From Glossina fuscipes (lineage: Eukaryota; Arthropoda; Insecta; Diptera; Glossinidae), in assembly GCF_014805625.2 (NCBI RefSeq), contig NW_024003416.1, positions 436,210 through 500,209 of the forward strand: 64,000 nt of DNA, given 5' to 3'. The position numbers were made by a program, and so were the translations under genes. The notes beneath the pieces were generated by a model. The model made no database searches. It was not told the origin of the DNA and saw nothing but the letters and a program-made list of their open reading frames with translations. This document shows positions 21,720-35,189 of the stretch, piece after piece; position 1 is the first letter of the stretch, and each line of letters opens with the position of its first letter.

Positions 21720-24300
21720 ATTTAGGCCAAGTCGCGTGACAAGGCCACTAAACTATCGTATAGGTAGGTCTTTATGCGCACCAGATATAGTGGCACACGT
21801 GGAGCTTCGAGCAACTGCAGCTCTCGCCGAGCTAAAAGCATTTTTAGGTCCCTATTAACCACAACACAGTACATTTTCTTGCCGTTTTTCCATCGGGTGT
21901 CTTCGGCAATCGTTTTTATATGTAATACAGCGTCGATAGTTAACCTCCCTCTTCGATATCATATTGATTAGATACAACATTCCGTCCGTTTGCTTGATGT
22001 GATTTACTAAGTGGCTGCAAATGATTTTCTTCAACATTTTCCCTAGCGTGTCAATTATACATGAGTGGCGGCACGATTTATCTGCTGGCTGGTTGAGTTT
22101 TGTTAACAGCACCAAGTTTTGCGGTTTCAATTTCTTCGCGAATACCCCAGCAAGTAGGCAATCTTCCACGAAACTAGTGCTTTGTTGTTTCTTAGTTACC
22201 GCATTGCATCATTTAGTTCCTCAATTGTGATACCTGCGCAAAGGCATGTTACGCCATTTGTACGGATTTCCCGGACAACGCGCTTACAAAAGAAGCTTTC
22301 TACAACTTTTCTCATGAAGTCTGGAGAGCCCGGTAGGTACTTCTCGTCTGTTATACTTTAGCTTAGCCATTACTATCTTGTATGTACTACTCTATAAATT
22401 GGTCTCCGCGTCTTTACAAAACTATTTAAACCATTTATTTTTGAGTTTTTTTATTTCTAAATTTAAGGTCTTGTGCGCACTCCGGGACTCCTCTTTATAA
22501 CTGTGGTAGTTGGGTCTAATGTAATTCCCCTGTAGCTTACGCCTCACTTCAATGCATTTCCTTCTTTTCATCGGAATATTTACATTCCACCAGGGTACAG
22601 GTTTGCAGCTAGTCCTCCGAGCCACAGATGCGTCTTAGCCCACAGACACATGTTCCACTAACTTGCTGGCTTCTTTTCAGTGTCTACAAAGAAGATGGCT
22701 CGTTTCTTTATCATTTCGGTAAAAAGTTCCTCCTTAAGTGTGTTTATTATCAACCCAGGCGCGAAAGACTTAATCACAGCTACTTGCGAAGAGATACTTC
22801 CCGTAAAGTCATGATTAACAACATGGTGGTCACTGAGCGTATACATGCCACTCACATACCACTGACAGTACCGTACGAGCGGGCTGCAGTCATAAGTGAC
22901 GTCAATGATAGATCCAAGGTAATTTTTTTCGTATGCATATTTCGGTCCATCAATTAACAGTATCACATCAAAAATTGTGAAAGTTCTTAGCAAGATTTGA
23001 CTTTTTCTGTTAGTGTATTTACTACCCCACTTTGTAGCCCATTAGTTGAAGCGCCCAGCAATGATGGTCAGCTTACTCTTGCTTATTTCTGTCGTTAATT
23101 CATCTATTATCTGTGTGTGATTCAATAAATCCATGCTAGGCGGCAGACAGCAGTTAAGGATATAAATGTCTTTCACTTTAACATCAATGTAGTATCGATT
23201 ATTATTAATGAGCGCGGTGTACGTTATTTTCTTTCCACATATACATAATGGCATTTTATTGGTCATATCTGCAATCCAGGTACTATTGTTAACTACTCTC
23301 TGATACTGTTGCGAGATCAACAACACTGTTTAAGCAAGTCGTGTACTTCCTCGCATCGATTCAAGTTAATTTCCATTAACCTCATTTCGCAGTTTTACTA
23401 ATAGTCATCTGATACGAACGGTAACGCCTATACCCAATAAGATGACCTTTGACTTTTCACCACAGGTAGCGTACTCGGGCCCGTTTTTACACTCCTTAGC
23501 TTTGTGTCCCGGTTTACAGCTTTGGCTTTTGCCAACTTCATTTTTGCAGGCAAATTTAGCACATTTAAAACATCTAACGAGGGCTCTCATTTCACGCACT
23601 CTGCAGACCACCTATCAAATTTTTATTTTTGCCTTCTATAGGAAGCTGGCAGCCAGCTTACAAGGCAGCCTCACAATCGCCATGAGTGTGCCTGCAAGGG
23701 ATTTATTCATACCCTTTATAGAATTTGTATTTATTCCATACACCGGTGATAAAGACTTTATAGCTGCAGCTATATCTTCTTTGTCCGTCACCTCATCTAA
23801 GCCTTTTATGACGACAGTCTTACCGTTATCGAGGAGCTTAATCTTTGCTTGCCCGGTAAGCAAGGGGCCAATATTCTCTTTATACTCCATCGGATTTGCT
23901 TCACGAGATCTTTTCAGTTCCAACATAATTACGCCATTCGCGATTTTTTTAAATCTTAACCACCTACCCGCCCAGCTTACGCAGACTTTCATTATTCCTT
24001 ACTTATTCTAGTATATCGATATACGACATCTGTCACCTCTTTTGAATCTAGACTGAGTTAGGCTTCAGCGGGTTTGTTTTTGGTTTATTACTGTGGCCTT
24101 GTAGAAAAGTCCAATTTCTTGCTGGTACTTGACTTGCTTCGTTTGGATCTTCCTTTGCATATACTTCTTTCTTTCTTTACTTTCTCCCGCCGGAGTGGCA
24201 TCCACCTAATCTTCTTCTGTCTGCCTTTTATCGGCCCATCCTTTTTTTTTGATATTACAGCTACTTCTTTTGAACGGGCTCCCTTGAGGTAGCGAACTTT
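21720..24300 (-). mobile_element. R1-like LINE remnant with ORF1 and ORF2 pieces
   Basis: Reading down the minus strand, first comes a Lys/Arg-rich ORF1 start (about 24075-24290). Then an ORF1 domain at 23636-23992 (GKTVVIKGLDEVTDKEDIAA), as in R1-clade ORF1, and Cys-rich zinc-knuckle remains at 23405-23611 (CFKCAKFACK, CKPGHKAKEC, CATCGE-like). ORF2 follows: endonuclease pieces at 23042-23326 (ending IIAGRFN, where GDFN is expected) and 22658-22993 (GSIIDVTYD, YTLSDHHVV), PWWNVNI at 22422-22625, and RT pieces at 21855-22169 (QNLVLLTKLNQP, DTLGKMLKKIIC). Last are PKNAFSSAR and VPLYLVRIKTYL at about 21750-21850. Every piece is in a different frame from the next, so the element is dead. The 3' end and RT catalytic box are missing beyond 21720. 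The clade call rests on motif resemblance. Confidence 0.7.
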
Positions 24301-25500
24301 CTCGCATGTTAAGCTGGGTTTTGAGACAGGTTTCAGCTGATATCATTGTTTAATTATCGGTCATGGCCGATGGTTGACTGAACGTTTTACCACAGACGCT
24401 CTTACCTATGCTATACTTTATGGTTTGTGAACACAGTGAGATTTTCTTTAAGGGAAGGGACAGTACAGCCTCGGTAAACCGCGATAGCCGAAAAAACTTA
24501 ACCAGGAATGATTTTCCCGTTGACAAAAACGTCGCAATATCTTCCAGTTCTGTATTTACTCTTTTTTTTCCTTTTTGCCTGTTGCCACTGAACACTCAAA
24601 CGAATTAAAAAAAGGAAAACAAAGGGAATCTCGTAAGAATGAAAAAATTGTATCTTTTTCGTTCAGCACACTTTTACCAAAGGTTTTGTTTATAGCGGAC
24701 ATTATTTAAGTTATTTTTTCTCACTGTAATCGACGTCAAAAATACGGAGGATTCAAAAACACATCCACGATATGTGGGGATGCGCGTAAGTCGACGTCCC
24801 TTCATATATATAGTAGTATCCGGGTAGGTCGAAATTTTGACGAGCAGAAAAACTTCTTTCATTCCGCGGGCTGAAGTTTCAGTCGACGTTCTCCTATGTA
24901 TATACTACTCATGTTAACATTGCAACAAACGTGCATCATAAGCAGTTAGTGCTGAACGATAATGTTGATTTTTTCTCCGAAAATGAAATTACTTAATTAG
25001 TTTTCAACATCGTTAATAACCCTAAATTGTGTACAACTAAGCAAGGTATATTTACTGCTATAGCTATTAGACGTTTATTTGCAAATGTTAAATGATATTG
25101 CAATACTTAGTCATATTTTGGAAATACCATAATATCCACAATCCACTGAGCTTTTTAATTTTTTAGTCAGCAGTAGTCGATGTACGTCTACTCTCTAAAA
25201 CTTGGCTAAAATGTTTCGACAAATTATTTCGTCCAAACTGCATTTGTGTAGGGCGTGACATAACGTAATATTTAGGTGCACCAGTTGTATTTGTAATCCG
25301 TAATAGGTTGTCATTTTAAGAAATTTGGTCAATTAAAATCGATGTATAATAATTAAAAGATTCGATGTGGATATTCGGAACGTTAATGGTTATTCAATAG
25401 TATCTACTTTCCTAGTGAGTCTTGCTCAAGTTAGCTTGAGTGCAAATGTAAAAGGGACTTAAATGCTAGACATCGTGATTGGTGTTGCACAAGACCAAAT
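24301..25500. other. No gene seen
   Basis: A minus-strand frame at 24350-24595 could be the start of the R1-like ORF1 but shows no motif. The rest is AT-rich sequence without signals I can support. Confidence 0.35.
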
Positions 25501-25515
25501 TCTTCGGATAACATA

Positions 25516-26834
25516 TTGGCAAATTGCTTCGTAAAAACCGCAACGCCATTCCGTCCCTTAAGTATTAAGATAGAATACCTTCTCTATGTTGGGATGAAAC
25601 TCAAAGAAAGATTTCTCGAAAGTCGTAAATCCTCTTGTAATTTAAGCTTTCGTCCTCGAGAGCAGATTCTGAAGTCAATTACAGTTCATCTTTCAGAGGA
25701 GGACTACTTAGCTGATGACGTCGTTAAACGTCTAGTGCGTCAAATACGCTCAAGAAGGTCTCCAAATGTGGATGATATAGCTTTAGAAAATATTCCTCAT
25801 GAATGAATCCGATTTTTTACGTGCTCTTTTATCAAGCGCCAATATTTACCAAACATTTGGAAATCGACTAATACCACATTCCTTAATATATTCGTAGGCT
25901 TTTTTGGCGGAATCTTTGAATTGCGTCCTTTACAAGCAAGTTTCGTTCCAAACAGAAAGAATAGAATTTTGGATCTAGTCTTCTCTAGTAATACGAGCGT
26001 AAAAACTTTACGGGCTGGTCACTTTTTTTCCCTCAAAGACGATTATCATTCCACGTTGATATTTACGGTTAGAAGTCTGCTTGAAGATAGTATTTGTAAA
26101 CAAAATTTCTCCTGCATTTCTCCTCCTTTAACAGAAGAAAATATTATTTACTGCCTGGTCGGAAATAAATTGGGACTTTGACGATATTGGGCGATGTTTG
26201 TCAGTTTTATTGCAACCTATCTTTACTTTAACCTATTGCTCAGTCTAGTTTAACAAATACTTACGTAGAACTCGTAACAAGAAAGGCAGGCTGTTTAGAA
26301 AGTATAAACTTAATGGCCAGATTTTAGATTATACGGAACACTTGAAATTAAGACATGGGTTTAATTCGTTGAAAGTTAGAGTACTTTATGATTACAAAAG
26401 AATCATGAGAAGAAAATTGTTGGCTGATTCAAAAATCTTTTTATAGGTTTGTCGACTCTAAACGCAAAATAAAAGGATTTCCATCCGCTATGCAAATATA
26501 AATATATTGAATCCTCAGACAAAAGAAATATCCAACCTTTTTGCTGATTACCTCAAGATGTTTTATTCGGCTTTGCTCATCTTAATTGATGACCCTCCTT
26601 ACAAAATCTGATCGTTTAATATTTTTCCATGTCATTTTATCTGAAACAAAAGCTTATCGCGCATTATCCACATTGAGAATGTTCTACCAGCCAGCACCTG
26701 ATGGAACTCCGTTGTGCATTCTTTGGGCTTGTGCTGATTTATTATTCACCCCTCCAACAAGTATCTTTAATAGTTGTTCAGTAAATGGTTATTTCCCACG
26801 AATTAAAAAAATATGGTTTTATCATAGTTTTTAG
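25516..26834 (+). mobile_element. CR1/Jockey-type LINE relic, scrambled
   Basis: The plus strand has a piece resembling the RT-adjacent region of Jockey-type ORF2 (EQILKSITVHLSEEDYLADD and RRSPNVDDIALENIPHE) at 25516-25806. Next is an endonuclease C-terminal piece (NRKNRILDLVFSSN, DDYHSTLIF) at 25921-26181. About 26250-26580 holds a linker in broken frames (SNLFADYLKMFYSA), and 26586-26834 has an RT start (QPAPDGTPLCILWACADLL, then SIFNSCSVNGYFPR). The last three resemble the CR1-like copies here (compare CSPGPDEIPSCVLKSC in the 42.6 kb copy). The first, with an Asn where the PGxDG signature is expected, may come from a different LINE into which the second inserted. All are dead. Confidence 0.6.
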
Positions 26835-29800
26835 ACAAATATAATTCTAGAAACTCTGTTGTTAACTATGGGGGTAACGCAGATATTGCAAAACTAGTGT
26901 GTTACCTAAATTGTTTGTCTGTAGTGTCAAACAAAATTACGTCTACAATAAGGTTTTTTTAAAGGTAGACCCACGTCTGTTAATATTTTAAAGCTACTTT
27001 TTAAAGTATTTCACGCCTCCTTCTCACGTCCCCCGTGAGTGCTGTTTAACCTTTTTTATGCGACGCTCTGAAATGTTGTCAGTTTTGCTTATGACTAAAT
27101 TAGTAAGGGGGATATTTGCCTTCTAGAGTCTCCAAACATTATTTGTCAAAAAAATAATTATTATATTACATCAATTACCAGTTTTATAATCCGCTTCGAC
27201 TAGTGTGCAAGTTATATAATGACTATTACTACCTCTTTGGTCCGCCTATTCATTCGCTTAATTACATAAGAGATACTATTTTACTGCAATAGCTGCAAGA
27301 TTATCTGACGCTATTATTGCATACAGAGTGATATGGTTACATGACATATCCCTAAATACAATTGTATCTTGATACTTATAAGATTCTGCACTATAAATTT
27401 AATAAACAATAGCTATGTAGTTGTTTTACTAATAGTTCGGTGAAAAATGAAAGTGAATTATAGTATTAAATTGTTTTTCTAAGTTTTATTTGACGGATTC
27501 CTTAAAACTTTGCGGAAACAGGCAGGTTGTATGTTGCTACTACAGCAGATTTCATCAAATTTTATATGTATTTAGTTTTTTTTTTTTTTTTTTTGTTGAT
27601 AGATTTATATTCTATCTAGTTATCTTAAGATATAAAGTAACCTGGATATTGTAATATGAGTTGTTTAATTTAGGTTAAACATGTAATTGTGAAACTGAAT
27701 GGAAATAAATAAAAATAATAACTGTTCAAAGGCCTACAATGCAACATAAACAGGGAACAACTCTGTATTCATAAGCAAAATATTTTTATATTCTATGGAT
27801 GATCCCCATAGAAAGCGAACAGCTTTGTTAAAAAGGCAGTGCTAGCGAAGTTCTAAAGGTATATGTACACTTATCAAAGTTTAGTGATTTAACTCCGACT
27901 TCTACTTAACATGCTGAAATTTATATGCTACGTAAATATAATTAAGTTTTCGGCGTATTTCAGAATGTTGAACATTGCACTGAAGTTGAAAATATTGTTG
28001 AGCCGAAACTTTTTTTTCTTTTGAAGAGTTTTTCTTTTTGAATTTTTTGCATGTCGGTTTTTTTCGCTTGCAAAGAAATGGTCTTTGTACAGTCTCATTT
28101 CACATGTGACATCAGAAAGTACATGAAGTGATGGCATCAAACAGCATTCAAACGAATTTACACACAAAGTTAGCTGGTTAACCCTTAACTAACGCCTCTA
28201 AATGGGCAGATTTGAATCGAATATGAAGGTGCTTCTGATCACTTTGTTATGAGTTACCGGCGTCCTAGGTAACAGAAGACAATAAGAAAAACTTACCGGT
28301 TTTTTCTTCAGTCTCTTCTTCTCTTTGGATGTGCCTACACCTATGTCAAACTCGTCTTTTAACCATGTCTTCACAATCGATGAAGTTACACACATTTAAA
28401 ATTTCAGGTTCCGTTTTGCTTGTAGTTATCATGGAAGGAAAGTGGGTCAAAGTCATATCAATAAACGTTGTCGATATCCACTTGAGTAGCCGAGTAAATA
28501 AAAGTCACCGCTACAAACTCAACATTTGTGGGCTCAAATCTCTGTGCGATAAAGTGCTCAGCTAGTGGAAGGTTTACCGGCTTACACGCATTCAACACAC
28601 TGTGTTCACTCCCTTTCTCTTCATCTGCTTCCCCATTTCTTTCTGACGATCGTTCAACGTATATTGGGGACATACCCTGGATGGTTACTCATTCTAGGAT
28701 ATTAGCTAAGATAATCAAAAAAGTTTCTAACGAAGAGTACCATCAGTATAATAACCTAATGAAAGCATTATATCGCTACGTAACCTTAGTAGCGTATGAT
28801 AATTCGTCCACGAATTGCCGCAAAGTTTGTGTTATTGTATCTTCCTCCTGTATAATGACTTTAGATTTTATGTACTTTTCTGTGTAGACCACTTCGATAC
28901 GTGATGCTAATTTTCGCTGTATATTGGCTTTGGCCTGCGAGTGATGTTATATCGACAACGCAGCATATATCTGCGACTAATACCTACCTGATGGAGACTT
29001 TCAGTTGCGATGATGATCTGTGCTACACTACATCAGATCATATATGCAGTGCTCCTCAAAACATTCCGGCTGCGGTTCACGCAGACTTCCGCATGCTGGT
29101 CTGTTTATTGATATACTTTAAAGGCCACGGTGCAGTTTTATTAAATAGGTTAAAGGAAAAATCTCAAGTCTTTCAGATTTTACATTTCTCAAAATGGTAA
29201 ATTTGAATTACGGGAACATATTTTCATGGACTTGGCTCTTTACATTTGCTCAAGTTTGAAAGCTTATTTAACTCATTTAAATCAGATTGAACACCAACAA
29301 TTTAATTACCAGATAGACACCCTGGTTTCTTATACACAATTCTTGTCTACACAACGTGCTTCTTTATGTTTTTCTAGACGCTGTAAACTGTAAGAAACTG
29401 TAAGAATTTTCGAGTTTCAGAAACCTTGAGACCTCCTATACTATCCACTCTAATAATCGATTTAGATTCGCCTGCTGAAATTGAAATCTAATATATTGTT
29501 GGACCGGTATGTTTAGTTCAATCTGCAAGTTAATGTTGGCAGCTGTGATCTTGAGCTAGATGAGTTACCACACTCTAATTTTTTTATGGTTGTCAACATA
29601 AATACATCGCAATTCCTTCCATGACCAAGAGATGACGAATTCGAAGTCCCTTACGTAGGCTAGGAGCTCATCTCGCCATTTTCACTGCATCGCTTCGAGT
29701 TTGAGCTGTTTTATAAGATTTCACATCTTGCAGTCAATTTCACAGATTTTCCTTGCGAATATCTTTTTTATTTCTTTGTTATTTTCTCTTAGCTCCCCAC

Positions 29801-31339
29801 GTATTTCGACAGTCTTAATCTCATTTTTTTGGTCAAACGTTCAACATATTTTTCTTTTCTTATATCGATTAAAACATTTAACTTGAAAACTCATTTTTTA
29901 TCGATAGATCTATGTTTTATGAAATATAAGGTAAACAAATCGATAAATTGTCTGCTCGCTCAGTGGAGCGATACCATCTCTAGTTGTAAATATATTTTTT
30001 TAACCTTCTTAAGAGTTATGAAAGTTAGAGAAAGAAAATTATACGTAATAGTGTTTTTATACATATTTGCAAAAATATATCTTTCCTTTACCAAATCCAA
30101 GTTCCAATTCTGGAAAATTTAACTGCTTTTAAGAATTGGTTTCTTTGCAGACGTTGTTGTTTACAACTTATGTAAGCTAAATTCTACTCTTTGAATTTCA
30201 GTGAATTTCCAAAATTTAATAACTAGTTTGCCCCAATACCTCCAGTGGACTCACAGTAACCCGTTTATTCCACAGCTTTTGTTTTCGGAATATTATATTG
30301 TTGATCACTTCAAGCTGACCTGACTTTTATTTAATAAGAATATGAAAGTCGATATTTTTATCGATTGTTTGTTTTTATAAATAAGCGTGGAGCGCTTGCT
30401 TTTAATAATTTTGGCAATAACGCTGTAAGGGTCTGTATTCTGGTGGCGGTCCACCTAGGTAGCACTTCTTTTCGTAAAACTAAGCACGGTTATCGTGGAC
30501 CTTGCTACGAAGTTTCTTGCCTGTAGTTGTCGAAAACATTAGCTACTTGGGAATTTGTTAGTACGCTCGATCTATATGAATCTAACTTCCTTACACTCAA
30601 AATCATTGATTTTAATCTTGAGAGCATTTTAGTGAGAGTAGCTAGTAATTGATTTCTAATTCAAACACATGAAATAGGCGATCCTGGAGAGGTCTATGAT
30701 GGTTTGATGAACCTAACGTACGCGTGGGTAATGCTGATGCAATAAATGGAGATTTTAACAAATCAATTCAATGTGTTTGAAGTGTTTTTACAATTTTTTA
30801 ATTTGCTTTTAATGTTTTTCTATAATAATTTTACTGAAGTAAAGTAACGTGAAGCTAATGATAAGTAGCGTTTCGCCATCGATATTTTTTGATGGACAGA
30901 CATATTGCAGACGACGTCTAGTGAAAGTGTTTTTACAGCCTTTTTTTGGTTTCACATTTCTGGATTTTTGGATAAACATTGTTAATCCCTACCCCCTGAC
31001 ATTATAAGATATACTCGATATTTCTACTTCTTGTAGTTTTCAAGACGCAGTTGGTATACGCCCGTTTTCAAAAAAGTGATTCAATTTAGATCCATTTATT
31101 TTTTGAATTGCAGTAGTAACAATGATGACATCTATGATGTTTGGAAAATATTCTCAATTTCTCCTAAGAATTTAGCATGTAATTGCCATGCTAATTTTGT
31201 CGCTTTGAAGCTTTCAGTCATCGAATTTCAAATTATATTTTAAATTGCCAGATAAGAACGCGAATAATATTCACCATTTGCATCACCCTAAAAAGTACAA
31301 GCACTCAAGTAAAAGCTTGCCAAGGACGGAAATCAAGAC
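26835..31339. other. No gene recognised
   Basis: AT-rich sequence with a T-run at about 27575-27592. Open frames at 27928-28167 (minus), 28458-28673 (minus), 28528-28887, 28901-29200, 29701-29886 and 29829-30122 have no recognisable domains. The two overlapping 28.5-28.9 kb frames on opposite strands, plus a basic stretch (TSKEKKRLKKKPVSF) at 28.2-28.4 kb, may come from a decayed element I cannot place. Confidence 0.35.
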
Positions 31340-32420
31340 AAATTTTTTTTTTATTTTTTTTATTTATTTATTTGCCCATATAACTCAGCTAAAATAAACT
31401 AACAGCCACGTTCTTAAAAGTAAATCTTATATAACTAGAAGTAGGGAAAAAAAATAATGTATAAAAAAATTACGAAGAAAAGAGGAATGTGCATAACTAG
31501 CGCAGCCCACAACTAGTACAGAACCAGGTTGCAAGTAAACTCATAAACCATTGCAAAGACGCAAAAGCTTGGCAACTGATAACAGTAAGCAACGCCAGTT
31601 AATTTTCGAAGAAAAATGAGATGCTAATATTTCAAGTTGGTTTAAATACAACATAGGTAAATCGCACGTATTAAGCATGGTTGTTTTGATAGACTTTAAA
31701 GAGCCCAGACATCAGTTAGGTTTTTGCACACAACTCTTAACGGATTTAACAGCTCATAATTATATTCACATTGACTAGGATTAACGAAAATAAAGTGCCT
31801 AGAGAAGCGAGTAAGGACACATGATTTGTTATGCAGATAAGGACAAAGGGAATACATAGTCCTTTCAGTAAGGACAAAGGGAAGACATAGAAATCGAGTT
31901 GGAAGATCAATAAGTTACGGTTAACTACATCAAACGCTTTACTAAAATCAGTATAAACGATATTCGCGTGAGGGTCACTAGAAAAAGCATTGAAAATATG
32001 ACAAGTAAACTTTAACAAATTCGTGACATGGCAAATAAACATCCGAAACAGTTGATCTTCCGTTTAGGAAGCCATGGAGAAATGCAAAGTTTGGTAACAA
32101 AAGCTAAATGCTGAGTAACAATTCTCTCAAACAATCCAATTTGGCAATGTTTCTATAGTTCTCAACGTGATGTCTGTTTTGACATTTATAAAGCGGAAAG
32201 AGGAAACTACTCTTTCAACACAAAGGAAAAACACTTTAGTTCAAGGAGTGATTGAAAATATTTGAAGTAACACCACATAGCTCGTCAGAGCATGATTTGA
32301 GTATACATGACGGGATGATATCAGGCCCAGGCGCACCGCAAACCACGTAAAACGTCGTCTTCCGAAATGAGAAAGTTAGAAATCGAAACCGTGCAAATAG
32401 CTCCGCGTACAGTCAACAAC
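31340..32420 (-). mobile_element. CR1-like LINE, 3' half (copy D)
   Basis: The minus-strand copy has a (TTTA)n-type tail at about 31349-31371. The RT piece at 31746-32042 includes TNLLKFTCHIFNAFSS, then YTDFSKAFDVVNRNLLIFQL, nearly the same as copy C at 42.9-43.05 kb. Upstream at about 32300-32350 is GAPGPDIIPSCIL. The central RT region with the YADD box has been deleted between the piece near 31.85 kb and the C-terminus near 31.7 kb. The copy ends near 32405-32420, where unrelated sequence begins. It is inactive. Confidence 0.75.
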
Positions 32421-33150
32421 GATAAAAGCAACTTGAAACTTTAAACATGTTGATTTTAAAACACAATTTTTCAAAGCGAAAAGCAACATAACTCCAATAA
32501 TTTTCACTGTTTTACCTGATTTTTTTGTAATATCTTCATAATAACATTCTTTTGTGAAACGCGTATTCTTTTTCATAAGTTAATTTAAACATTATTTATT
32601 AACAATAGAAATGAAGCGCGCCTATAATAAACAAAACACTGACGGAATATCGAATAAGAACAATAATTTTATTTTCGCGAATAATTCATGATTTCACCGC
32701 GACATAGCGACGTCGACATGTTCGTTATGGCAATCTGCAATTTCCATCCGTAAATTGGCTCGATCAATTTACAAACGCAACCGCTACAAACATTTTCAAA
32801 TTGGTTTCTAGTTTGTTTCCAACAGAATTGACTGAAGAACTTAATAGGAAATATAATAACAGCACAAGAGAAGAAGCCGGAGGACATCTGTCGTGCAAGA
32901 CAAACAGAGTTTTATACTCACAATGATATCTGTATGATATAAAATTCGTTAAAAAAAATTTCCTCTTAATTATATTCTTAATACTCTTAATCTTTGTAGC
33001 ATTGCACTTTTCTACCTTCTAATAGCTGTTGTATATTTGTGTATGTAACATTCAGAGTAGGTTACAATTAACTGCCCTGATCGATTCATTCAAATTGGAA
33101 TTATTTTCTCGATCGATTTGGGGTGGATTGACCATCCACCTGATTACTGT

Positions 33151-33435
33151 TTATGTAGTTTCCTCAGATGGCAATTTTTGAGATATTTCAACGAAATATG
33201 GTGCACTGATATACGTTGACCCGTTGACATTTTGAAATAATATTTGTAATAAGAGCACAGTTAATGTTGTTCCTATGAAATGAAAATTAATTTCGGAATT
33301 CTCGAATAATAAAGCAACAAAAATCCAGTTCGGTGAGTCCACGCCACTAGTGAAAGTGATCCATACAAGTAGGAACTTTCTAGCATTGGAAACATCCTTG
33401 GGCAGCCAATGTCCTACCCTAAACGGATGGTACAT
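33151..33435 (-). CDS. Unrecognised hydrophobic ORF, possibly a membrane-protein exon
   Basis: The frame starts at ATG 33433-33435 in a good fly start context (TACCACCATG) and encodes 94 residues beginning MYHPFRVGHWLPKDVSNARK. It has hydrophobic stretches around residues 21-46 and 51-66, which could be membrane segments. Further minus-strand frames at 32669-32887 and 32376-32576 are also hydrophobic and Cys-containing and could be later exons of one gene. The last abuts and partly overlaps the CR1-like copy D. An insect chemoreceptor-type protein is conceivable but I cannot support it by a motif. Confidence 0.25.
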   Translation of the reverse strand: MYHPFRVGHWLPKDVSNARKFLLVWITFTSGVDSPNWIFVALLFENSEINFHFIGTTLTVLLLQILFQNVNGSTYISAPYFVEISQKLPSEETT

Positions 33436-33828
33436 GGTGGTATCTCCTATTTTTTAAAGGCGAAACAAGTTGTGTGCTTTGCATAAAGTGGATGTTTTGT
33501 GAAATGTGTGTAATTTTTACAAAATAAAAATTAAACACAGATACTGTCGACTTGTGTTTTCTTTTTCGTCTGCGATTTTTTAATTATTTTCGGTGTTTTT
33601 GTGTACTTAGTTCGTGTGTTTTATGTTTTTTTGCAAAAACTGACTATCGCAGATACCGTATTTGCTTTTGTTTCCTCTAAATATATTTAAAAAAAAATCC
33701 ACAAAAACAAAAAAAAAAGTTAAAATAAAATATTGAAAACAATTGTCATTATCCTCAGTAGTTCCCAAACCTTTTCAAGTGAGTGCTTATTTCACAAATT
33801 ACTAAATAATAGACAACCATAAGGCATA

Positions 33829-34673
33829 ATGGCCCCGGGGCCACCAGATAAAAACACAAATAGATTTCATCAATTAGCGGACGTATCCCCCCAAAGAAAA
33901 AACATTAAAAATTCGGACTTTCTGATGTTGCCAACTAGTAACATCATCCCTATTGACAAAAAATATGTAGTGAGTTCTTCAACTGATCCTACCATAACAA
34001 TTTCACAAATTAACCCTTTTGCTATTAAAAAAGCACTACATAGCATTACAACATATATAGACCCTATTTCGGTTTTATGCGATGGGAATTTACTTGTCCT
34101 CGCTGGAAATCCGCGCGCAACCGAAAACCTCATAAAATCGAAATCATTAGCGAATTTATGTGCTCTTTCCGCTAAACTGCATGACAAACTGAACTCGCTT
34201 AAAGGCGTAGTTTATGCCCCATGCTTAAAGCATGTGCCGGAAGATGAAATTGTTCGCGAAATGGGCAGTCCAGGAGTGACTGAAGTCTATATATTCACCA
34301 AATTTAATGACGATGGAAAAACCCGTTCCCTACAGGAAGGATTATTTTGCCTTTTGACCGCTATCGGCTACCGCAAACTGTGCATGTAGCTTGGTATAAA
34401 TGTAAAGTAGACCTCTACATTCTAAATCCCATGAGGTGTAGAAACTGCCAACGCCTGGGCCATACGGCAAAAAGATGCACCAGTCCTCCATCTTGTGCTA
34501 ACTGTGGTCATCCTCCATATACTGAAAGCTGTACCCGTAGTTTCTGCATAAATTGCAATGATCAACAGTCGGCGTTAGGCAAACAATGCCCACATTTTAT
34601 ACAAATGCGTGAAATTCTAAAAATCAAAACAGAAAATTACTGTAGCATGGGCGAAGCACGGCGCAAGTACTGA
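33829..34673 (+). pseudogene. I-like LINE, ORF1 (gag-like, frameshifted)
   Basis: ORF1 begins at ATG 33829 (ATAATGGCC). The first frame runs to 34387-34389 (186 codons) and continues in the next frame (34347-34673) after a shift near 34350-34389, within the segment reading LPQTVHVAWYKCKVDLYI. The C-terminal part has CCHC zinc knuckles: CRNCQRLGHTAKRC, CANCGHPPYTESC and a third CINCNDQQS...C-H variant. This arrangement, with nucleic-acid-binding knuckles preceded by a hydrophobic-basic domain, is that of I-clade and Jockey-clade ORF1 proteins. It acts as the RNA-binding chaperone of the retrotransposition particle. ORF2 follows at 35.2 kb. Confidence 0.75.
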
Positions 34674-35189
34674 GAAATTAATCCATCTGGAGCCCAAAAA
34701 ATTAACAAAAATAATACTTATGCTGGTGTCGCCTCGCAAATCGAGTCTAAAAAGCCTTTAACTCCGATTCCTTCCAACGTAAAACCTGTTCTACCATCAA
34801 CCAAAAATTACATTGCGAAACCAGTTCCATTACCCATTGGAAAAATCAAAACAACAGTAAATATTGAAAAAATTAAAAAAAGAACACGTACGACAAAATC
34901 TAATAAACTAAATCCGCCAGAATCACCAGCTCTCAACTCTAGTCAACAAACTACAAGCTGTAATAAATCCAATCTTTCATCCTTCAATCAACCTTCAATT
35001 TCAAATTATTCCCGTGCCCTACATTAAACATACGCAACCACCTAAGTACAGATTATTCTGCTGATACAAATTATTCACGCAAAATACCTATAGCGACCTT
35101 TTCGACGGAAACGCTGACATGTCAACTTAATCCACCTACCACTCCGTTTCCATGTCACTATAATTAAGTAAAGTTTTTAAAATTCTACA

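Noticed and set aside
23442..24011. 189-codon plus-strand frame
   Set aside because: It is antisense to the R1-like ORF1 (zinc-knuckle and GKTVVIKGLDEV domains on the minus strand) and is hydrophobic only because of that.
28458..28887. Overlapping frames on both strands, possible gag
   Set aside because: No zinc knuckle, protease or RT motif; cannot decide which strand, if either, codes.
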